A stretch of DNA of 64,000 nucleotides from Ponticaulis profundi (GTDB lineage Bacteria > Pseudomonadota > Alphaproteobacteria > Caulobacterales > Hyphomonadaceae). Made by a program: the position numbers and the translations under genes. The stretch is taken from assembly GCF_042659465.1 (NCBI RefSeq), contig NZ_JBHSSW010000002.1:80055-144054 (forward strand), given 5' to 3'. The notes under the pieces were generated by a model that worked only from the letters and a program-made list of their open reading frames with translations, ran no database searches and was not told the origin of the DNA. This document shows positions 59,165 through 64,000 of this stretch, piece by piece (within the stretch, counting starts at the first letter, position 1; each line of letters opens with the position of its first letter).

Positions 59165-60433
59165 TTATTCGTTCGTACCGAACGACTGGTAGGTCGCTGA
59201 ATTGCCGACCGCTGTTGCAGCGCCCTGAACAAAGCCACCACCATTGCTGCGGGCTACGCCATAAGCTGATACGTTTGCCGAGTTTGTCTGGTTGGTACGG
59301 CCGGAAAGCACACCATCATTGCTACAGGAATAGCACATGGTTGCTGTCGCGGCATTGCCGATGGCTGTCGAACTGACATAGCCGAAGCTGCCATCATAGC
59401 TGGCACCATCAAAGCTCGCATAGCTCGACACGTCACCATAGTTTTCCTGATTGGCGTACATCGCGGTATCAGATCCAATATTGCTGATCAGCGCGGAGTT
59501 GCCGACGCCGTATGCGGTAGAACCCGATGTACCAGACCAGTCATCGATGGACACCGTCGACACAGCTTCGATTTCAGCGCCATTGCCCTGGAAGACTTCG
59601 GAACCGTCGCGGCCGAGTGTTGCATAGCCCCATTCATTTTCGACGGTGATGCTGTTGCCAGACGCCGTGGCACTGCCGTTTATGGACGTGCCGGTCTGCA
59701 TGCGAATATCGGTATCAGATGAGATCGTTGAATCGGTATCGGTCACCTGAACCGCGCCATTGTAGCTGGTCGTTGTCCAGCCATAGGAGGAGACCGTATT
59801 GCCGCTTGCAACAGACGCAATCGTGACCGTGTCATTGTTGCAGCACATATCGGCAACCGTTGTTGCGGTGACGTCGCCATAAGCGCGCTGTTCCTGAAAA
59901 CCGCGATTGGTGCCGTATTCGGTTTCGTATGAAGACACGTTCGCTGCAGCAGTCGTCGTGGCTGTCACGTCATCTGCGCCATCCAGATAAATGTCGCTGG
60001 ATGCGCTGACATCGCCATAACTTTCCTGAGTCACGTAATGGAAATCAGTGCCATTTGTCGTCGAGGACGACGCGGCATTGCCGTAGGATGTTGTGTACGT
60101 AGATGCTGTTCCACCATAGACCGGGCCGCCAAGCAGGGTGGTCGTCGCTGACACATCACCTTGTTGGGACTGTGTCGCGTTGTAATCCACATCGCCGGTT
60201 TCGGTTGCGGCTGTTGATGTGTTGCCAGTCGCAGTGGCAACAGCAGATGCCCCCGGCGTAACATCATCCAGCACGACAAACATGTCCGCGAACACATCGC
60301 CCAGAGACACCTGATCAATCACCACTACGGCGGCATCGTCGGATGGCGTGGTGCCTTCCTGAGCGAAGGCGGGTACTGCGCAAATGGCACTGAGAAGCGT
60401 CGTTGCGAGAAGTGTTTTCGTCGTGTCACGCAT
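59165..60433 (-). CDS. hfaD: Holdfast attachment protein HfaD-like
   Basis: 422 residues. Signal peptide ~1-25. The mature part is low-complexity, rich in Ser, Thr, Gly, Asn, Ala, and carries four copies of a motif Q-x(1-3)-[YQ]-GDV-[ST]-[AS] (SQQGDVSA, ESYGDVSA, RAYGDVTA, ENYGDVSS) at ~40- to 200-residue intervals, with SAVATATGN- and TAIGNAAT-type units between. This beta-solenoid-like composition fits the surface holdfast anchor HfaD. A pair CYSC and CC may form disulfides. ATG 60433 follows CAGGAACG. Last gene of hfaABD. The HfaD call rests on gene order plus composition. Confidence 0.8.
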   Translation of the reverse strand: MRDTTKTLLATTLLSAICAVPAFAQEGTTPSDDAAVVVIDQVSLGDVFADMFVVLDDVTPGASAVATATGNTSTAATETGDVDYNATQSQQGDVSATTTLLGGPVYGGTASTYTTSYGNAASSSTTNGTDFHYVTQESYGDVSASSDIYLDGADDVTATTTAAANVSSYETEYGTNRGFQEQRAYGDVTATTVADMCCNNDTVTIASVASGNTVSSYGWTTTSYNGAVQVTDTDSTISSDTDIRMQTGTSINGSATASGNSITVENEWGYATLGRDGSEVFQGNGAEIEAVSTVSIDDWSGTSGSTAYGVGNSALISNIGSDTAMYANQENYGDVSSYASFDGASYDGSFGYVSSTAIGNAATATMCYSCSNDGVLSGRTNQTNSANVSAYGVARSNGGGFVQGAATAVGNSATYQSFGTNE

Positions 60434-60465
60434 GGTGCGTTCCTGTCTGATCAAGCGGGCTGAAA

Positions 60466-61470
60466 TTACTGGCGACCTCGAAGCGCAGACTTCAGCGCTT
60501 TGTCACGGTTTTCATTCCAGCGCGCAGGCTCTGCGCGGGTTTCTGCATTGTTCGTTGCGATATTGGTGGATAGCGGGATGAAGCCGCCAGTGACGCCGGA
60601 CGTTCCGAGCGGATCTTCACCCAGACAAGAGGTCGGTCCGTCAATGCCGTACAAATTCGCTGTCATCTCAACGACCGCGCGTTCGATCACAGAACGAACA
60701 GCAAGCTGGATTGGCTCTTGTGCGCGTCCGCCAGCACCGATGTCGAACACATTACCGTTCAGGAAGTCGAATACGCCGAAAGAGATTTCCCGGCCGATGA
60801 TCTGTTTCTGATAGGAAATGACGTCAACGACTTCGAGAGTTTGTGTCTCTACGAGACGCAGGTCGAGGCCGACATTGATGACATACATCTTGTTGCCGAA
60901 CGTACCCTTGAGGTCTTCAGCATCAGTATCGCCAGCGAAGGCTTCAACACCAACCGAGCGGATATTGTAGTTCAGTTCGGTAATGCCGCCGACCAGATAA
61001 AAATCAGATCCCGGGATCGAGCCCGCGAGAATTTCGCGGAACTGAGCGCCGTCATCTGTAATCAGCTTGTTGTTGGCATATTTCAGTTCGAGTTCGGAAA
61101 CCGATGTGTCGAAGCGTTCAACGAGTGACACGCCGGCTTTCGCAAACGCTGAGATGGCCATCAGGGATGCGCCTTGCGTAACCTTGCGGCCACCTTCGAG
61201 GTCAGCCTTGCCTGTATAGTCCAGAATGCGGCCAACGGCGATGCGTGGACGGGCCAGCTGGTTCTGCCCAGCGAAGCTAGCCAGACAGCTCAGGCTCGTG
61301 GAATAAGGCGTTGGGTTTGCCGTCACTGGCGCGCTGCCGATCGGCGTTGCGTATTTGCCGGTTGGGCCGGCAACCGGGCTCACACAGCCGGCGAGGGCCA
61401 GCATACTGGCTGCGGCAAGCGCAGCGAGTTTTGCGGCCGGACGCTTCGGAAGATTCTTTTGATTAGTCAT
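60466..61470 (-). CDS. hfaB: Holdfast anchor outer-membrane protein HfaB (CsgG family)
   Basis: 334 residues. Lipobox ALAGC (Cys29), then the CsgG-like domain (~75-270) with IAVGRILDYTG, SLMAISAFAKAGVSLVERFDTSVSELELKYANN and SDFYLVGGITELNYN. CsgG proteins form outer-membrane secretion pores; HfaB is needed to export HfaA and HfaD. ATG 61470 overlaps the hfaA stop by 8 bases, so translation is coupled. Confidence 0.92.
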   Translation of the reverse strand: MTNQKNLPKRPAAKLAALAAASMLALAGCVSPVAGPTGKYATPIGSAPVTANPTPYSTSLSCLASFAGQNQLARPRIAVGRILDYTGKADLEGGRKVTQGASLMAISAFAKAGVSLVERFDTSVSELELKYANNKLITDDGAQFREILAGSIPGSDFYLVGGITELNYNIRSVGVEAFAGDTDAEDLKGTFGNKMYVINVGLDLRLVETQTLEVVDVISYQKQIIGREISFGVFDFLNGNVFDIGAGGRAQEPIQLAVRSVIERAVVEMTANLYGIDGPTSCLGEDPLGTSGVTGGFIPLSTNIATNNAETRAEPARWNENRDKALKSALRGRQ

Positions 61471-61888
61471 TGAGGTCCAGCTCCCCGTTCAGGATGGCTG
61501 TCTGATCGCCATTATTGATCTGTGTGTTGTCGATGATGATCGTGTTGTAATTGCCGTTCGTGATCACGTTCAGCTGGTTGCCGATCGCCTGTGACTGGCC
61601 GATCATGCCGGTGCCTCGCGTGGTGCCCCACGGTGTGTTCATGCCGAAGGACAGGCTTGATGAGTCGCGGCTGTCGATGATGCGACCGTCGACAATGACG
61701 CGATTGCCATTCAGATCGCGCGTGCCTGGTTCATAAGGAGACGTTTCCTGACCGTAAGACATGCCGTATGGCCGTTCGAACTGGCCTGAAACAATGGCTT
61801 CCTGAGCCCAGGCTGCAGTGCTGGGCGCAAGGCCTGCGACTAGCCCGCTGACGACGCTGAAAAGTGCGATATTTGCGGTACGCTTCAT
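61463..61888 (-). CDS. hfaA: Holdfast attachment protein HfaA (curlin-like)
   Basis: 141 residues. Signal peptide ~1-28 (APSTAAWA-QEA). The C-terminal ~50 residues have a curlin-like repeat pattern: GNQLNVITNGNYNTIIIDNTQINNGDQTAILNG. In Caulobacter HfaA is a stable, amyloid-like surface component of the anchor. First gene of the operon. ATG 61888 is used; the frame upstream to 61945 lacks a signal peptide. Confidence 0.88.
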   Translation of the reverse strand: MKRTANIALFSVVSGLVAGLAPSTAAWAQEAIVSGQFERPYGMSYGQETSPYEPGTRDLNGNRVIVDGRIIDSRDSSSLSFGMNTPWGTTRGTGMIGQSQAIGNQLNVITNGNYNTIIIDNTQINNGDQTAILNGELDLND

Positions 61889-62221
61889 CCTCAAATCCCC
61901 GTTCGCGCTGATGTCTGATCTTATCCGGATCAGCGCGTCTTCCATCTTGCTCCACCAACGGGAGCTTTCAATTCAAACTGTGTTCTAGGATGAAAAGACG
62001 GATTTTAAGTTAATAAGCGTGTGAAAGTGCAGCCGAAGAACTCGGATTGTCTTAATAAAATTCCATTTTTGACGGCATTTTCTTTACCGGCACGGAAAAG
62101 TCCCACGGGAATTACTTCATTGATTTTTGAACGATGGTAAATGGCTGCCTGCGCGCTTTTGACCGCTCGAAATGTCTCAAGAAACCACACAAATATAAAG
62201 GACATAACGCAGGAGGTACGC

Positions 62222-62467
62222 ATGAGTCATACACCACACGAACTCGCAGAAGAATTCCCTCAGCAGATCGAAGCGATTCAGAAGCTGAAGCTCGAAAACG
62301 CGCATTTCGCCAAAATCACGGAAGAATATCACGCCGTAAATCGCGAGATTCACAGGAGCGAGACCAAGGTCGAGCCGCTCTCTGGTTTTCATGAGGAGGA
62401 ATTGCGTAAAAAGCGCCTCGCTCTGAAAGATGAGATTGCGGTGATGCTGGATAAAGCTGCTGCCTGA
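62222..62467 (+). CDS. YdcH/DUF465 family protein
   Basis: 81 residues. Helical hairpin with the motif LKLENAHFAKITEEYHAVNREIHRSE and LRKKRLALKDEIAVML, the usual DUF465 pattern; the role is unknown. ATG 62222 follows AGGAGGTACGC. It stands alone. Confidence 0.88.
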   Translation: MSHTPHELAEEFPQQIEAIQKLKLENAHFAKITEEYHAVNREIHRSETKVEPLSGFHEEELRKKRLALKDEIAVMLDKAAA

Positions 62468-62615
62468 CTTTTCGGGCGGGCGCGCGGCGCACGCGCCTAT
62501 ATATAAGTATATCTACGACGGAGTGGAGCAGTGCTATCTTCCGCGCTTGCTTCACCCTGCGTCTCCTCCCGCATAGTGTCGTTGAAATAATCGATACGCG
62601 TGGGAGGATGCGCAC

Positions 62616-63236
62616 ATGGATATGAAGACACCAAAGGTCGAAGTGTTTTTCGACTGTTCATCACCATGGACCTATCTCGGCTTCGTCCGTTTGGGGCAAC
62701 TGGAAGATCAGCTGTCATTTGATTTTGACTGGAAGCCGATTCTGGTGGGTGGCGTGTTCAATGCTGTCAACGAGAGCGTCTATCAGGCGCGGGCCAATCC
62801 TCATCCGATCAAGCAGGCCTATTACATGAAGGACCTGGCGGACTGGTCTCGCTTTGTCGGTGTTAAGATTGGCAATCCGCCCGTCTTTCCCGTCCGGTCG
62901 GTCGATGCGATGCGCGCCTGTTGTTTCGCAAAGTCGAAAGGTGCGCTCAAACCATTCGCGCTTGCACTTTTTGAATCCTACTGGGGGGATTTGAATGACA
63001 TCTCCAAGACAGAAGAGATTCTCGCCTGCGCGAAGCGGGCCGGTTTATCCGAAACGAATGTAAAAGACGCACTATCCGACGACATCTATAAAGCAGAGCT
63101 GAAATCGAACACGCAGAATTTGATTGACCGGGGTGGTTTTGGATCACCGACCGTCTTCATCAATGGCGATGATATGTACTTCGGAAACGATCGTATGGAG
63201 CTGATTGCCGCTAAACTCGTTAGGTCTGATGCATAG
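62616..63236 (+). CDS. 2-hydroxychromene-2-carboxylate isomerase-like DsbA-fold protein
   Basis: 206 residues. The thioredoxin-type N-terminus VEVFFDCSSPWTYLGF has CSSP in place of CxxC, with Ser as the typical catalytic residue, the all-helical insert follows, and the cis-Pro loop is GGFGSPTVFIN (~176-186). Such enzymes are glutathione-dependent isomerases of aromatic degradation, but no such pathway is adjacent. Start follows GGGAGGATGCGCAC. Confidence 0.88.
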   Translation: MDMKTPKVEVFFDCSSPWTYLGFVRLGQLEDQLSFDFDWKPILVGGVFNAVNESVYQARANPHPIKQAYYMKDLADWSRFVGVKIGNPPVFPVRSVDAMRACCFAKSKGALKPFALALFESYWGDLNDISKTEEILACAKRAGLSETNVKDALSDDIYKAELKSNTQNLIDRGGFGSPTVFINGDDMYFGNDRMELIAAKLVRSDA

Positions 63237-63356
63237 CGCGCAAGGCGTGGTGTGTGGTCGAGAATCAACGGGTGCTTGCCTAGATTGAAATCTCATCGCA
63301 CAATTCCCTTGCGACATGGCCACAGAAGGCCAGCGTGACAAAGGGAAGGAAACGTT

Positions 63357-63788
63357 ATGAAGCTGAAAACGGTGCTTTCGGAAAAGGGTGGCAAGGTGAT
63401 CACCCTCGATTCAACAACAAGTCTCTGGGTCGCTGCCGGTATTCTGGATGAGAACCGGATTGGCGCTGCCGTTGCCGTGCGGCCGGACGGTGACCTTTGC
63501 GGTGTTTTATCTGAGCGCGACATTGTTCGTCGTATTGCTCAGCACGGCAGTGATGCACTTGCGCTATCCGTCGACGAGGCGATGACGCGCGAAGTCGTGA
63601 CTGCAACGCCCGATACCTCTCTTGATGATGCGCTCTCTCAGATGACGGATCGCCGGATTCGCCACCTGCCAGTCGTCGATCAGGGCAAGCTGGTTGGAAT
63701 CGTCTCGATTGGTGATCTTGTGAAACGCAAGATTTCAGCGACCGAACTCGAGGCGGAAGCGATGAAGCAATACATCGCCGCCGGCTGA
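63357..63788 (+). CDS. CBS-domain pair protein
   Basis: 143 residues forming one Bateman module: first CBS ~8-65 (GAAVAVRPDGDLCGVLSERDIVRRI), second ~75-135 (DDALSQMTDRRIRHLPVVDQGKLVGIVSIGDLVK). It should bind adenosine-type ligands such as AMP or S-adenosylmethionine. No effector domain. ATG after AAGGGAAGGAAACGTT. Confidence 0.92.
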   Translation: MKLKTVLSEKGGKVITLDSTTSLWVAAGILDENRIGAAVAVRPDGDLCGVLSERDIVRRIAQHGSDALALSVDEAMTREVVTATPDTSLDDALSQMTDRRIRHLPVVDQGKLVGIVSIGDLVKRKISATELEAEAMKQYIAAG

Positions 63789-63820
63789 TTCCGGTCTTTT
63801 ACGCTTCCATTTGGCCTCAG

Positions 63821-63844
63821 GCGATCTGCCAGCGAGCAGATCGC
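63821..63844 (+). terminator. Hairpin after the CBS gene
   Basis: GCGATCTGC-N6-GCAGATCGC, perfect 9-bp stem. Ts come only after six other bases, so termination is uncertain. Confidence 0.5.
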
Positions 63845-63929
63845 GCAGGTTCTCTTTTCTCTAAACCCCCATGGATAGGGGTTTGTTTGTTGAATCTGCA
63901 GAAAGTTTGGAAAAAGGGGAAAAAGGCGC

Positions 63930-63958
63930 TTGCGTTAGTTGGAGTGGGGGGCTTATAA
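63930..63958 (+). promoter_or_regulatory. Strong promoter, probable rRNA operon promoter
   Basis: TTGCGT (63930-63935), a 17-base spacer and TTATAA (63953-63958), followed by a GC-rich discriminator (GCGCG). This layout, with an A/G-rich upstream tract, is typical of growth-rate-controlled rrn promoters. The gene it would drive lies past the right edge. Confidence 0.5.
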
Positions 63959-64000
63959 GCGCGTCTTCTTCGGTCATCGAGCTGCCTGCAGCGAGCCGGT

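Noticed and set aside
1..64000. CRISPR arrays, insertion sequences, integrases, tRNA genes
   Set aside because: No regularly spaced repeats, transposase or integrase frames, or tRNA T-loop/anticodon patterns were found while reading both strands.

Overview
The window is chromosomal DNA of a holdfast-forming, flagellated alphaproteobacterium related to Caulobacter, most likely of the Hyphomonadaceae. This is inferred from gene content: a multi-flagellin cluster with flbT and flaF, an FlmG-type flagellin glycosyltransferase, a FlaEY-like protein, a TipF-like EAL protein, the holdfast-anchor trio hfaA-hfaB-hfaD, a hisS-hisZ-hisG cluster and CIRCE-controlled groESL. Nothing looks like a prophage, integrative element, insertion sequence or CRISPR array, and no tRNA or rRNA gene was recognised.

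Layout. 1-2.4 kb: a truncated FAD oxidoreductase and flmG (minus strand). 2.5-10.2 kb: flbT-flaF, a hydrolase, four closely related flagellins each with its own sigma-54 promoter and upstream CGGCA/TGCCG inverted repeats, a FlaG-like gene and a fifth, divergent flagellin. 10.3-12.9 kb: two membrane proteins (Kef type, MarC). 13-18.3 kb: a nonulosonic-acid (pseudaminic-type) sugar cluster that probably supplies FlmG. 18.3-22 kb: a Fur box followed by a structured, probably non-coding stretch, an unknown gene, and flaEY. 22-35 kb: a mixed housekeeping and envelope region (pseudouridine synthase, 2OG oxygenase, ohr/ohrR, OmpA and VWA lipoproteins, a DUF885-like protein without its zinc motif, SapC, a DsbD/ScsB-like reductase). 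35.4-39 kb: hisS-hisZ-hisG. 39-49.7 kb: a YbjN-like protein, a MepA-like peptidase, groESL with CIRCE, a hybrid histidine kinase, an SDR, a DUF262/DUF1524 protein, a FAH-family enzyme and an anchored unknown. 50-57 kb: tipF, a HAD phosphatase, MoxR, PilZ, a GMC oxidoreductase and a PAS protein. 57.6-62 kb: a Cys-rich secreted unknown, an ACT protein and hfaABD. 62-64 kb: a YdcH-like protein, a DsbA-fold isomerase, a CBS protein, and a strong promoter at the right edge that looks like the start of an rRNA operon.

How the genes work together. Polar motility and surface attachment dominate. FlbT and FlaF control flagellin synthesis, the sigma-54 sites provide late-class transcription, the sugar cluster plus FlmG would glycosylate the filament, FlaEY and TipF act in flagellum assembly or placement, and HfaABD would anchor the holdfast after the swarmer stage. 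The least explained elements are the Fur-box transcript at 18.3-18.7 kb, two small-RNA candidates (39.08 kb and 49.9-50.0 kb), and the composition of the sugar cluster, which has no visible aminotransferase or UDP-sugar hydrolase.
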